Assembly (NCBI GenBank): GCA_018343915.1
Contig: JABRWF010000004.1
Location: forward strand, 1,860,001 to 1,924,000
DNA from: Agroathelia rolfsii
Taxonomy: Eukaryota; Basidiomycota; Agaricomycetes; Amylocorticiales; Amylocorticiaceae
Direction of reading: 5' to 3'
DNA: 64,000 nt
Shown here: piece by piece, positions 36,791-48,479 of the stretch
Layout: every line of letters begins with the position of its first letter
How positions within the stretch are numbered: position 1 is the stretch's first letter
Notes under the pieces: generated by a model
Told to the model about the DNA's origin: nothing
Seen by the model: only the letters and a program-made list of their open reading frames with translations
Database searches by the model: none
Position numbers and translations under genes: made by a program

Positions 36791-37257
36791 GTCCGACCTA
36801 GGGTACGAACTGTTTGAATGTTTTTACTTGGGGACGAGAATTCACACGCTATTCAGCTACAGGCCTCGGTCCATCGTATCTGGCACAAGCTTTCTGGATT
36901 ACGCGTCTTGGGCTCGTCAACGCGGAAACAATGCCAATGACAATTGTTGACCATGATTGTCAATCTATTGCCTATCGTATTCTATGTTTTCATTAATATT
37001 ATCTTGTCGCCCTCGCCATATGTGCAGCTCCCTTTTCGTTACACTTCAATCTTACGATTCGCATGTTTACCCAATCATTGTTGTTATCATGTACATGTCT
37101 TACCAAAACAAGCCGGCATCCTCAAATTTCATTCTATTATACCCGCAATCATCTGGCTTGAAGTACAAATTATATGAACCTTCAGTGAGAGTGTCCAGAG
37201 TAATCACTCAGCAAGTATGACGTCATCGCCCACCGATGTAATAATCACGTTAAGCTT

Positions 37258-39367
37258 TCAGAGCTGGTCCCGGCCAGCATACGCCGTTCCTCCACGCCCC
37301 ATCTTCTCGTCCTTCTCTATATCCGCCCACGAGCGTACGCCCACCGTGCCAAATGGAACCTTGCGATACAGATCGTCTTGTGTCTGACGAAGGCGGTCAT
37401 TTGCACTTCGGATCTGATCCGTCACTCCCAGGCGGTCGCTCGCCAGGCGGAGCGCATACTGCCTCCACGGACCAGGAGTATACTCAGCAATCTTTATTAC
37501 AGGGAAAGCCGCATAGAAAGCCGCATATGCTACCAATCCAGGCAGATGACGTTTTTAGCTTATCACAAAACAGGGGGGCCTATTTGACTTACCAGATGTT
37601 TTGACAGTGATGAAAGCACTCCGAACAAGCAATTCCGGGACGATGCCCATCGGAGACGCTCCTTGCGTCTGTGCACTTGCCCAAGTGAAGCTGCCTACAC
37701 GGAACGAAGGGCTCACCGCAATTGTCTTGCGTGGGTTATCGGTTGTGATGCGTAGGCGGAAATAGCCATCTCCAGATGCAACGGGTACATGTACAATGAG
37801 CGTCTCTTGGATGGCTTGCTTCGTATCTCCAAGTAGCCTATTAATGTCCTCCTCGTACCGCTTGCGAAGTGAGGGGCTAAGCTCTGAGTAAGATACACTC
37901 GAGATTGGGGTCACTTCGATCCCGGGTAGTTTGGATCCACCAAGGAGTCCACCAATTGTCCATCCTCTGAAATAAATGTGACATAATCAGTTCAGGATGT
38001 TATTGGTACAATATGGACCGATAAATACAATAGTCCAGTGCGATATCCTCTCTTCTGGAGAAACACTCGGCGATTTGCTGGCAAAGACTCGTTTCCCAAT
38101 ATAGTCACAGGGACAGTCGTCTTCAAGCCCTGGTAAACGACAAAAGGTCTACAATGCCGCACGACAATGTATTTATCGCCTATTTCGGCCTCCCCATCTC
38201 TGCATTTAAGTTAGAATAGAATATGAACACTGAGTTCGTGCCTTATGAGTAGAATGTGTCGACTTTGACACGCACGTTAGATAATTATATGAATGCGCTA
38301 TCGTAGAATAAAAATACGTGACGACAGATGATAGAGATGGCATGATATCAAGCCAACTGAGGACAAGGAAAACGAGAAAAACGCCTAGGGTGGCTATAGG
38401 CAGTAATGGTAATAGCAACAAGAGAGGCAGCATTTTCAGTGACGTCACATATGTCCTTGAGTTGGTCATTTACTTCACAAGCGTGTGCAAATGCTGCCAT
38501 GTTACTATTAAACATCCGGCGGATAATAAGTTGTCCTGGTTGGTATTGGGCTACTATTACTAATCCCCCCCCCCCTATGATTTCAAAGACAAGCTAGTTC
38601 AAATTCACAAGGACTATACACAAAAAGATTTTCAAGTAGAGATTAAGGAATGAGGTATCGGTATAATATAGGGTAAAGTATGTGTAATTTTGTGCCAGTG
38701 ACTTGAAACCACCACCGATTTGGGGTAATGCTTTATAAGTCCACCTTTCAGCAAACAGAATTGGTTTTCATTGGTGCATGGATTATAGTTGACCATGCTT
38801 AGACCGAGCGCTAAGTCGACGAGCCAGCGAAGAAATTCGTGTGCGGATCTGTCAGATGGTAAATGCATAAGTAGGAATTCGCAATCGGGAATTCAAGGTA
38901 TATACCATAGACTTGATCCCAGCGCTTTCATGTTTGTGGCTCCTGCTTTGTACTGCGTTTGTGCCTTCTCTTAAATTTGTGAAGCTGCGAACCCGCTGAG
39001 GCATGTCATCTGAATCAGGCTATATGGGATAGAATCATAAGACCGTTTGTCAATCAACTAAGCAAAAGTGAAATACTCACCAAAGCAAAAGTAACCCGGG
39101 GGAGATCTTCGGCATAATCACGATAATCGACCGTTTGCTAGTAAACTTGAGTTATACAGGCAAATTCAAGTGGTGAATATCCGATGAATGTCTACGCACC
39201 ATGAGCTCATGCTCTCCATCCCAAGATTGTACCACTGGAACGTCCTCAAACACAGTAACAGGACCAAAATCTGGCTCTGGAGGTGGGAGAAAGGCACAAT
39301 ACACAACAAGACTGAAGGAGGGGTATGGCTGCCGGGGTATCCTAGAGCCGCTATGAGAGCGCGGCAT
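37258..39367 (-). CDS. Conserved protein of unknown function, multi-exon
   Basis: Start ATG at 39367 (MPRSHSGSRIPRQPYPSF), exon 1 39200-39367, exon 2 39081-39137, exon 3 from 39019. Middle exons between 38990 and 38220 are not fully resolved. After that the frame is clear: DGEAEIGDKYIVVRHCRPF, VVYQGLKTTVPVTILGNESL, VFLQKRGYRTGLLYL, then RGWTIGGLLGGSKLPGIEV, a helical ELSPSLRKRYEEDINRLL, beta-rich YFRLRITTDNPRKTIAVSPS and FRVGSFTWASAQTQGASP. The last exon has a hydrophobic VAYAAFYAAFPVIKIAEYTP and YALRLASDRLGVTDQIRSA, with the stop at 37258-37260. The high conservation feel of the C-terminal half suggests a real fungal family, but I cannot name a domain or function. It sits between two inverted repeat copies and faces a truncated paralogue. 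Confidence 0.7.
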
Positions 39368-39949
39368 AGTCGAAAATTAAACAACAGAAAAGATAGAAAA
39401 CTAGCAAAGTAGAATTAAGTATGAGTGTGTGCGCAAGACGCTAATTTAAGTGGTGGAGAGAGGGAGAGACAGAAGAAAGGCACACAAAGAGAGAGCACGT
39501 AAAGCGTTGGATGTTATCCATCCACGGCTGGCCGACCCGACGATGTATGCAGGGTCTCAGCCAAGCCCCAGAACGTGGGTGTATAGGCAGCAGATCGGTT
39601 AAGGAAGCTATTGGCGGCGCAGATTCAACCAACCGTCAATGTTTAGTCACACACCGAATCGTATCCCGTCGCTTCACATGACATTTGCTCGACGCCAGGG
39701 GCCAGAATGCTAAGCAGTTCCAAGATAAAAGAAAACGAGACGTCGGCGATGCTTCTTCACTAGGTTTTGCCACCAACCTGCTCTTGTTCCCACTCACCAT
39801 CCAGTGCTCGTTCTGTTACCAACCCCCGACTCATCTCTGTATGCTGTCTTATTCACATTGTCTATCCTCGGAATCACGGTTTCGAGGGCCTTTACGTAGT
39901 ATACCAAGAGAACTATATATTCACAGCGCCCGGTGGATTTGTTGATGGA

Positions 39950-40560
39950 TTGAATACAAACGATTGCCTCGTGTTTTCTCGTTCGGGCGCTAGTCGGCGG
40001 CCAGCATCGGTGACGTGCCCTATTATCTCAGACGCTCAGTTTCTCCATTATTTCGTTGCCTTTTGCTAGCTGCGGTTCTTGAGCCGTAGCTATCTCTTGG
40101 GTTACATGTAACTCTCGAGGTCTACTCACAAACCATAAATAACTAGGACTCGTCCAGTACAAGCGGTATTACCAGTGCAACTCTCAACTTTGGATGCAAA
40201 TTTAGTCCCGGATGCCGGCCGTCGTCGGCCATTTTCGGTACCCCAGACGAACCCGACGGGGCGGGACAATAGGGTGTCACGCACGGCGCGTGACTGGGCC
40301 GCCGACCGAACAATGAGGCAGTGGGCAGTAAGCGGCTTTAGAAGTCATGACGGCGGCGGCGCTCCTCGGTGCCCTTGATAGAAGGCATTGCATCAGCAAT
40401 CGGAGTCGGATGCCGACGTCCTGACGGGATGGGAGGGAGGAGAGGGACATGCAAGCTAACTTGAACCCCAACGACTACCATCTACTTGTTGACGCCCGAA
40501 TGGAATGCGTCCCCTTCTCTTGTCCTGGCTGACTGTCCGTGTGCTTTCAAAATATTCAAG
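39950..40560 (-). repeat. Retrotransposon-like repeat, copy B
   Basis: This is the reverse-complement counterpart of copy A. On the plus strand it contains GGGGCGGGACAATAGGG and GGTGTCACGCACGGCGCG (40258-40293) and CTACTTGTTGACGCCCGAAT (about 40482-40502), matching copy A with scattered substitutions and small indels. Next to it (40540-40760) the plus strand is rich in TCAAGA/CTCAAG words, mirroring the CTTGA-rich sequence next to copy A. The pair encloses about 4.3 kb including two related genes. Confidence 0.7.
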
Positions 40561-42710
40561 ACAAGAGGCCAATAACAGCCTGAAGACCTCTCAAGACAAC
40601 CCCGGAAGATGCCGCAAGATTTGAAGGCCTCAAGCAACATGAAGACTTCCAGATACACGCGTTCAGAGCCAGCAATCCGTTCCTGACGGTTTAATAAGTG
40701 CTCAAGGCATCAAGATTACCTCAAGAGTCAACACTATCGGCGTTTTGCAAAATCAGTCTGAATGCCTGTGATCCGGCAAACTGCAAGCACCACAAGTCTC
40801 AAGTTTTGCCGTAACCAGACGACGACGGAGAGCTTCAGGCATATTCTTGACCAGCCTAATGCATATCATGCCCGTCAAAAAGTAGGAAAATTGACGAAAC
40901 CTGGACCGTTGGCCGAATATCGTGTACCATAGAAAAGAGCTCATCCCGAAAGGGCCTATGTGACCTGAAAATTTGGGATGAAATCCTTTTCACTGACGGA
41001 AGACTTACAGGCCCAAGCTCCCCAATTACAATCACCATATAGCTTTGTTGCAATTTCATTGTGATATCATTCCTGAGAGGTGGAAAAGCTTACAGACGAC
41101 GCCGATGTCAATTCTTGACTTGGGGGGGGGGGGGGCTCGCGCTTTCGCGAATGATAAACGATACTAATAAGAGAACTATAAGAAATCCTGGGATTCCGAG
41201 ATGACTTATGTTAATGCAGATGTTCCTCTAATACTCCAGAAAGCGTTGAGTCAGAAAGTGTCGAGTCTCCTCTGGGGATAGGATTTGAAGGTGGCAACTC
41301 GGGGAAGGTGATGATCCAGGTGCTTAGGACCTAGGGCGTCCGTCCGTAAGTCTCGATATTCAAAAAATCTTGGGGGCTAATTTTCATTCTGACACAGAGA
41401 GAGATTTACAACATGAGGATATAGACAAAGAGTTGCTCAGTCATCCAGATCGTCGTCGGTTAGCTGACCCAACGAGAGAAGCTCGAGATGGAGGTATGTA
41501 GCGAATCCAAAACTCCGCTTCCGTCAGCCAGCTCTGCTCGAGTACACAAAACATCAAGTCGACCGCCTTTGCGTTTAATTCAAATCCATCTCGATTATAC
41601 TGTTATACACAATACGAAGGACACATTTATTCGAGATCTTGGAAACTCTTACGGACCTAAATTCTGCCTTTTTCTTTTCTCTTGTTTTCATGATTCCGGA
41701 TATAGGTTCTCCACTCCCAAGTTCCAACATCGCCCGAAACTACTGCTTGCCCACACTAAATTCGGCTTGAAACTGCCCTCATACACCGTTTACACTGTTT
41801 TTTTTTGTTTGACATGTATATCGAGAGCACCCGGGCTTTCGCTCTCTTGTGATAATACATGTTCTCTTTAGGTCAATTTTGCGTCATTGTGCAACATGTC
41901 GAATTGAATTCGAGATAGGCACCCCTATTCAACAAGCCTTCGTCGCCTTTGAGAGGATCCTGATGATTTAATATTCAACTCTATTCTCTACCCTGGAATT
42001 TAAATCAACACCCTTTCGAAATCGCGATGAGGTTCACTGGATGTTGTCCTGTGTTTATGTTTTAGTGCATCCTAGGAGGATAGAAGCAAGAGGCGGATTT
42101 CTTTACACAGATCAGTATGTGGATTTTTTTTAATACACTGACATAGAGGAAATCCGATGTTGGCAGTACGATACTTCTATTTCGTGGCGATAATTTATTT
42201 CTGTTATTTACCTTGTAGACTATGCTATGGATGTGTGTACCTACTTGACAGCTGACGAACTCGATTACAATTTGCAAAATATATTGTTTTCTTCGCTTGC
42301 ACGTACTTCATGAACAGCAAGAATCTAATTTGATTACGAATTACTTTCATGCCAATTCGCTATTTAGATTTACAATGGCTTTCATTTTTACGATGAATGT
42401 CCAGACATGCCATCTTTTCCACACAAATCTGCTCATGAATCAATGCCCGAGTTTACATGCTGTCATGATGCTATCGATAGCGTACAGTTGCTGGTTTGTC
42501 ATACCGAATTGTACCTGAACATCAACTGAATTTGCACCTGGGTTTCTAGGAATCTAATCATTGTAGATGCACATTCGACCATAGCACAAAGTAATTAAGC
42601 ATTAATCATAAACAAAGACACGGCATGAGATATCCATCCATCGAAAGTAAAGAAAAAGTCGTGAGAAAGTGTAGGATCCAATACAACAGTCATGACAGAG
42701 TCGTGAAATA
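40561..42710. other. Gene-poor stretch 3' of repeat copy B
   Basis: No gene is supported. 40561-40900 continues the CTCAAG-rich sequence tied to the repeat. A 14-base G run lies at 41122-41135. A 127-codon frame at 41488-41871 has no recognisable domain and ends in a hydrophobic, T-run-derived part. 41880-42700 is AT-rich and should include the 3' flank of the SNARE gene. Confidence 0.5.
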
Positions 42711-43607
42711 TCATGTCTTGAAGATGACAATTAGAATAAGCAAGATAATAATTAATCCTGCAATAGTGACAGTTGATCCTGCAAGTTCAAGATCATTTTA
42801 GAAGGGAAATTGATACTTGTATCCAAATGTACTCTTACCATTCCCTCTGATACCTCTGGCAACCTTGTCCAGTCGTCTCCGAGCGCCAGATAGTCTGCTT
42901 CCTGTAGTGTCAAGTTCGGTGTCGAGCTCTTCAAGGAGGCCTGTGTGGACGTCAAGTTCAGAGTTGATTTGGAGTGAAAGATCACGTTGTCTGCCGATAC
43001 TGCGAGACAGTTGGTCAAGATGCTGGTCTTGTTCTACAAGGAGAAGGGGAAAAAAGATGATTCGTCCAGTCATACACTTCACGAGTGGGGACAACACTCT
43101 TACCGTCCATTAGTTCCCGCTGTTGTAGGAGGAGCGCCGATGGCTCCTGTTGTGCCTCAGGATCATCTGTGTATGGGGTATATACTGGCTCATCCTTGGG
43201 AGCAATGGGTGGTAGTTGTGGTGAGAACGATGAAGCTTGTGGAGTATCCTCTTCTCGCACAGATATTTTCAGGCTTATAATGGGAACATTCTGTCAATTT
43301 AAAAAGCAGAGACACAGTCGGTCCGCCTCACGAACCTTTCAATACCGAGGTCAGCCTGCACGTCTTCCGGGAGCATCATGCGCATACGTTCATATTGACT
43401 TCGCAGCAATCTAGCCCCTTCTTTTTCCGAATCACTCTTCGCAGTCGCATCGAGATTTAAAATACCAGACCGCAGCAGTGCGAGGTTTCGCGCGATCTGA
43501 GGCAAGTGGAGGTTTGACGAAGATGGAGAGAGGTTGTTAAGACGCTGACGCTCGAGAAGCAAGGATAGCGTCTGCGTTGACTGAGAGGTCAGCTTGGCTA
43601 GAGACAT
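42711..43607 (-). CDS. Qc-SNARE, syntaxin 8/Syn8-like (241 aa)
   Basis: A tail-anchored SNARE for endosomal or vacuolar membrane fusion. Four exons splice in frame: 43332-43607, 43104-43290, 42839-43033 and 42711-42778, giving 241 residues. The N-terminal part (MSLAKLTSQSTQTLSLLLER) is helical, followed by a polar linker. The SNARE motif reads DQHLDQLSRSIGRQRDLSLQ, INSELDVHTGLLEELDTELD, TTGSRLSGARRRLDKV, with regular heptad hydrophobics. A C-terminal anchor TVTIAGLIIILLILIVIF is followed only by KT. Aligned by eye with syntaxin 8 (NELDEQNEIIDDL), the zero-layer Gln position is His in LDVHTGL. That is inference from a remembered family pattern. The start at 43607 fits the short divergent spacing to the kinase-like gene. 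Confidence 0.85.
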
Positions 43608-44161
43608 GGTAGTTGGAAGTCAAAGAAATATATAGCTGCACCAGGCAGCCAAATGCTGATGGAGTATAGCAGAGCTGTGACTGTGGTAATTATGAGATTA
43701 CTTCCGTCGAGGAAACTGTGACGGCGCGTCACTTACAGTCACGTGCGGCCCGACGCTCGCCGGCCTCATATCAACCGAGCGGTATTTTGTTTTATCTTTT
43801 CTTTCGCGTTCGTCGGGCTCTGGGCAGCCCCTGGGGGAATGGATTGGAATGTGATGGAAACCACTCAGAGAACATACATAAGGCAGTCAATTTCTGTGTT
43901 GATACAGCAGCTTCATTCGATATACTTTGTGTCTGTTATCTCTCGTGACTCGGCGTCACATTTTTTTTTAACAAGCCACCCTCTCCGAGTCTAATAGCTT
44001 TTACATATAACACGCGAGGCTGATTATATTGAAAGGAGTATCGAGCACGGATGCATACCATTCAAGGGGGAGCACGTGCCGTACTAAAAAAGCAGTGCAA
44101 CCTAAGTACACATAGTGATGTGCCGGCTTAGGGCTCGGCTGACGGCTTCTGACTAGTAGGG

Positions 44162-44923
44162 TTGAGAGCAAGAATAAATATAAAACAACTTCGATCAGTC
44201 CCGACTCCCGAGTCAGAGGCAAGATGGCATATGCCATGTCCGACACTTGCCTTTCCCACATGTGACTTTCCGCAACTGAAGTTCAAGTGCCCGCTTGGCC
44301 GAGAGAATCAGCCGCTCTTTGTGTGGCGTGAATCGTGTGAACGACCCCTTTTCCTTGCGGATATGACCATCCCATTTGCCGATACTCCCGTAGAGGTCGT
44401 GGTCAAATTTACTACCGATTATCACGAAAAGGCGCACAGGTTATTGGCTGATAAAGGTCTGGCTCCAAAGCTGCACGGGTGTCATCCGGTGGTAGGACAT
44501 CGGAGAATGAAAATGATTGTTATGGAGCGGGCAGACGGGGATCCAATGAGTTCTCTGAAGATAGGAAGCGACAAACTGCCATCTAGTGTTTACAAAGATG
44601 TGGCCACAGCCGTGAATCTCATACACGGTTCAGGTCTTGTCTTCGGCGATCTCAGGACAACAAACATCCTTATTACGAACAAGGATGATGAAACACATGC
44701 GCTTCTCATTGACTTTGATTGGGTCGACGAACACAATCGAGGCACATATCCATCTTTCATCAACGAGAGGCTTATTCTTGAGACCAAGGAATTACACCCG
44801 GATGTACGTCCGCAGGGTGTGATGCTTCAAGAACACGATGTTTGGGCACTGCAGCGTGTCATTAAAAACCTATGTGAAGATGAAAGTGGGCTTTTACACT
44901 ATCAGCCCAGAGAAGTTTGCTAG
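44162..44923 (+). CDS. Small protein-kinase-like protein (Agaricomycete type)
   Basis: A single-exon frame of 253 codons; an in-frame ATG at 44231 (MPCPTLAF) is an equally good start. About 75 residues of N-terminal region precede a compact kinase-like fold. VEVVVKFTTDYHEKAHRLL carries a VAIK-like Lys, VMERADGDPM is hinge-like, LIHGSGLVFGDLRTTNIL has a catalytic-loop Asp and Asn with FGDLR in place of HRD, and LLIDFDWV has DFD in place of DFG. The expected key residues Lys, Asp, Asn and Asp are all present, so activity is possible, but no glycine-rich loop is evident. The C-lobe is short, ending after EHDVWALQRVIKNL. Similar short kinase-like proteins are frequent in Agaricomycetes; their substrates are not known. 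Confidence 0.75.
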   Translation: MRARINIKQLRSVPTPESEARWHMPCPTLAFPTCDFPQLKFKCPLGRENQPLFVWRESCERPLFLADMTIPFADTPVEVVVKFTTDYHEKAHRLLADKGLAPKLHGCHPVVGHRRMKMIVMERADGDPMSSLKIGSDKLPSSVYKDVATAVNLIHGSGLVFGDLRTTNILITNKDDETHALLIDFDWVDEHNRGTYPSFINERLILETKELHPDVRPQGVMLQEHDVWALQRVIKNLCEDESGLLHYQPREVC

Positions 44924-45484
44924 GCGCTTTTTCTTCCGAGTAACTTTTAACATGTACCTAAATACACACTTAGGATAGTTGGCCGAATTGACATGTTACA
45001 ATTTTTCAAGTATATTTGGCACCTAATTTGTGATAATAATAATAATAAATTGCTCTTTCTATCATTAAAGGAACCATTTGCATAAGATTGAGAATGAAAT
45101 TTCAGGTTAACCCTACTAGTGGAAAAAAAAAAGAAATAAAAACAATCTTGTAGATTAATCTAGCCACTATTCTACGATAATGGCAACTATTCTATGAGAG
45201 CTTTCGTATGTTCTCCACAACACGGGGAGTATGTAAATAACTGGAGTGCGAATGATAAAAATAGTTTATTATCATCACTGAATCAGAAAATCGAAGAGAA
45301 GAAGAGAAGGAGCGCAAGAGTAAAAGGGGATAGAAATGAAAGAAACAGTATATGGTCGTTATCGATGATTCATTGGTTCAAGGCAAGGAAAATAACGAGT
45401 GGGCCAAGACCACAAACTTAATCACGGCTGACATCACTAAGAAAGATAGACGTCAAATTTTGCGAGTAAATGTAAAGATGATGC
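44924..45484. other. Convergent gap between kinase-like and NADH dehydrogenase genes
   Basis: AT-rich sequence with TAATAATAATAAT at about 45034-45048 and A-rich runs near 45122. No gene supported: the frame at 45194-45421 is Lys/Arg/Ser-rich and lacks any domain. It likely contains the 3' ends of both flanking transcripts. Confidence 0.5.
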
Positions 45485-48205
45485 TCACCGCCCAAAGATC
45501 TTGGTCTTCATCCAGTCAGTAGCGACTAGCGTCCTGTTACGGAGAGAGAACAGTGTGCTCAAGTAAGCACTGCGCCAAAAGAGGAAAGTTGCAACACCGC
45601 CCGAGGCAAACTATAAACAAACAGGCAACGGTCAGTTTTGGCACGGGAGGGGGGGGGGGGGCACCGGATGACCAAGAGACGAAATACACTCACATTGCCG
45701 TTCATAAACGGAAGATCTGCAATAGCCTTCTCTGAGCCGATGTACCTGTGTTGATATCGAAGATTAGTTTCATTATCATCCTCGCCACGGATTGATAACA
45801 CAAGGTCACAACACTCACGCAAGGGAGCCTTGATGCGAGTAATGGAACGGTCTGATCTTGACCTTCTCAAGCTGCTTCTCGGTGCTTGCCAACTCCGCTT
45901 TCTGCTCCTCCGTGCTCTCCTGATCCACACGTGCGCGCAATAAGTCGATCTTCTCCTCCAGCACATCGCGCTTTGCAAGCTGAGCAAAGACACGGGCGAG
46001 ATAAGCGCCCTGTTGGCTTGCAACCTGTGCCGTAGGGGCGTATGACGATGCGGTACAGTCGCCGAGAGCGTAGATGCTTCCATTCGCGCCGGCCATGCGC
46101 AGGTGATCTGAACATAATTAATCAGTCATTCGTTCCACAGCCTATCAAAGAATTGAGGTCCCAGCGCACCATCAATAGTAATACCACGCTTGTTGGTCTG
46201 TGCGGCGGGAAGCTTGGCCATTAAGTCACGTGTAATCTGACGACCGACATTGCCCTATTAATGAGAACACCACAATCAGTACAGCCCGGATAAAAATGAG
46301 AAATAATACATACAGCGGCCCAAACAACCATTCCGCAGGGCACTTCCTTGACCTCGCCGGTAGGCATCTTAAGCACGACACTCCTCTCCTTGACCTCCTT
46401 GACCATCGTCTTTGTCATAATGTCAATCTTGCTCTGCTTGAACGTCGACTCGGTGTATTCGATCAACTGCTTGCTGAACATGGGAAGCACATTCGGCAAC
46501 GCTTCGACAAGCGTTATATGGATCTTGCCCGCCAGTTCGGGGTACCATGACTTCAGGTCCTCCTATTGATATGAATAAAGAAAGATGAGTTGTTGATTAT
46601 CGACGAAAAATTCTGGGCACCGACCTCGAGGAAATCATGTAGTTCTCCACTGGAGAATGAAATTCATTATTGGACGTAACCCCAGAAAAGGAAAGCGGTA
46701 ATACGAACCTAAGCTCAATGCCAGTAGGCCCACCACCGACAACAACCATGTGCAGCAGACGGTCAATTTCATGCGAGGATTGACCGGGGAATGCAGCAGT
46801 CTCAACGCCTAGATATCATATTTGTAACCCTGCCTATAATCTATCAAACAAACTTGCTTACAGTCCATAAACTGCCTTTGCATCTAATACAGATTGAAAT
46901 GAACATCCGCACCCCTTGGAAAATGAAATGAGTGACTTACCCGCTCAGCATCCTGAAGCTCCTTCATAAAGCATGCATGCTCCTTCACACCAGGGATGCC
47001 GAAGGTCTGGACCTCGGCGCCGACAGCATAGACGAGGTAATCATACTTGATCGTGGTAGAAGTCACCTCGCCTTGAACCTCGGAGCTGTCTATTGAGAGG
47101 TATAAATATTAGGATGTCATACATCATCATGTTTTGAAGATAGCTAAAATACCTGTGAATGTGACAGTCTTGTTGGTAGGCTGTAGCAAAAGTTCAGTCA
47201 ATGATAGAATGGACGGGGGGGGATATGCCGGCTTTATCTTACATCGACCTCCTTCGCCTCTGCCTCAATAACAGAGACAGCGCGTGTCTTGTGGCGGGTT
47301 ACGTACCGGGTAGCTGACCAACAAGGAACGTTACATTGCATCCCCACACGGAACAAAAAAGAAAAATCAACAAAGGGACTCACGTTGCAAGATGGAGCGC
47401 GGGCTCAGAGTGCCGACGGCTACGCTCGGAAGCAACGGTGTGAAGAGGAAGTAGTTTTTCGGGCTGATTACGACCTAGTCACCATTTTCACAACAACAAT
47501 TGAATTGTAGAAGCAGTGCGATGTGTGGACGAGAGCGTCGATCAGTAACGTCATACATAGGAATGATGTAGGAAACGGAAAAGAGCAATAAACTCAAAAT
47601 TCAAATTAACGTTCGAGAGCGGGAACTTACAACGTTGTATTCACTCGTATCGAGCTGCTTCAGGAAGCTCGTGGCACCCCATCCGCTGCCAAGTACAACG
47701 ATCGTCTTCTTCGTCGGGTCATGAGGCAGCTGAGGACCGGGCTGCCTGTCCTTTTGAGTGTAGTAGTAGAACGCGCCGCCGCTGACGATGATCGTCACAA
47801 ATGTGACTCGTCCGAGGGTCTGGAGGAATCTTCTCCAGAAGCTCAATGTAGGCACTACAGGTGACGGTGGTGGAGGAGGTGCACTTGTGGAAGTGGAGGA
47901 AGAGGGCTATACAGAAGGTGTTACCGCGATGACTCGTGACCCAGGAAGGGGACAAAAGTTAATTTATCATTGACATACTGTAGGTTCCTGCTTCACAGGA
48001 GTAGACGAAGATAGGTTAGCCTGCTGAATTGAAGCAAGCAGCCTCTGCCGTTGAACAGGCAGTGGGCGTGTTGCTGCTGCTGATTTTAGTAGCGACCGGG
48101 AAGCAGCGGACCGTGCTAAGGGGTTGCGTGAGCCGCTGAAGCCGAGAAGGGGATTGTGAAGGAATGGGTATTCAGCTGACCAGGAATGCGTGTAAGACGA
48201 TGCAT
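45485..48205 (-). CDS. nde1: Type II (alternative) mitochondrial NADH:ubiquinone oxidoreductase
   Basis: Single-polypeptide, rotenone-insensitive NADH dehydrogenase that passes electrons from NADH to ubiquinone without pumping protons. Start inferred at ATG 48205. An intron of about 100 bases then joins MHRLTRIP to [19 protein letters not shown], giving an Arg-rich, acid-free mitochondrial presequence; this first join is the least certain. After a Pro-rich spacer comes a membrane segment ([17 protein letters not shown]). The FAD site follows as [18 protein letters not shown] with [20 protein letters not shown]. The second dinucleotide site is [20 protein letters not shown], and the catalytic-type segment is [12 protein letters not shown] helical insert ([20 protein letters not shown]) and the end [14 protein letters not shown] fit the external Nde subfamily. 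No EF-hand is seen. There are about ten short introns. One carries a 13-base G run. Confidence 0.88.
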
Positions 48206-48421
48206 CGTTCCTTGAGCAGTAACCGAGACGGCGACGGCAGCAGGAGAGAGCGGGAGAGATGGGAGAGGTTCAAGTAAGGATGGGAAAGCGACGTTGTTTT
48301 TTGCTCCGGTGACTCAACGCTCTCTTTTTGAATTTTCCTAGTATTTATTTTATTTTATTTCGCCCCTACATGATGATTATGACGACGGGAATGGGCTGTT
48401 CGCTCGGGGCACTCGGCTCGG

Positions 48422-48479
48422 ATTGGACCAGAACCCGCTGTGCGCTCATTGGTGGCACATTCTGCTCCGTTGTGATTGG
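48422..48479 (-). promoter_or_regulatory. Cluster of three CCAAT boxes upstream of the NADH dehydrogenase gene
   Basis: ATTGG occurs on the plus strand at 48422-48426, 48448-48452 and 48475-48479. On the sense strand of the NADH dehydrogenase these are three CCAAT boxes, about 215-275 bases upstream of its proposed start and spaced about 26 bases apart. A fourth CCAAT, in the other orientation, lies at 48737-48741. CCAAT boxes are the binding sites of the HAP complex, which controls respiratory genes in fungi, so the link is plausible but unproven. Confidence 0.5.

Noticed and set aside
34980..40560. Complete LTR retrotransposon
   Set aside because: The two repeat copies are inverted, not direct, and no protease, reverse transcriptase, RNase H or integrase motif lies between them. 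I therefore call only repeat fragments.
41488..41871. 127-codon plus-strand frame in the gene-poor stretch
   Set aside because: Good length but no recognisable family, no start context and a T-run-derived hydrophobic tail.
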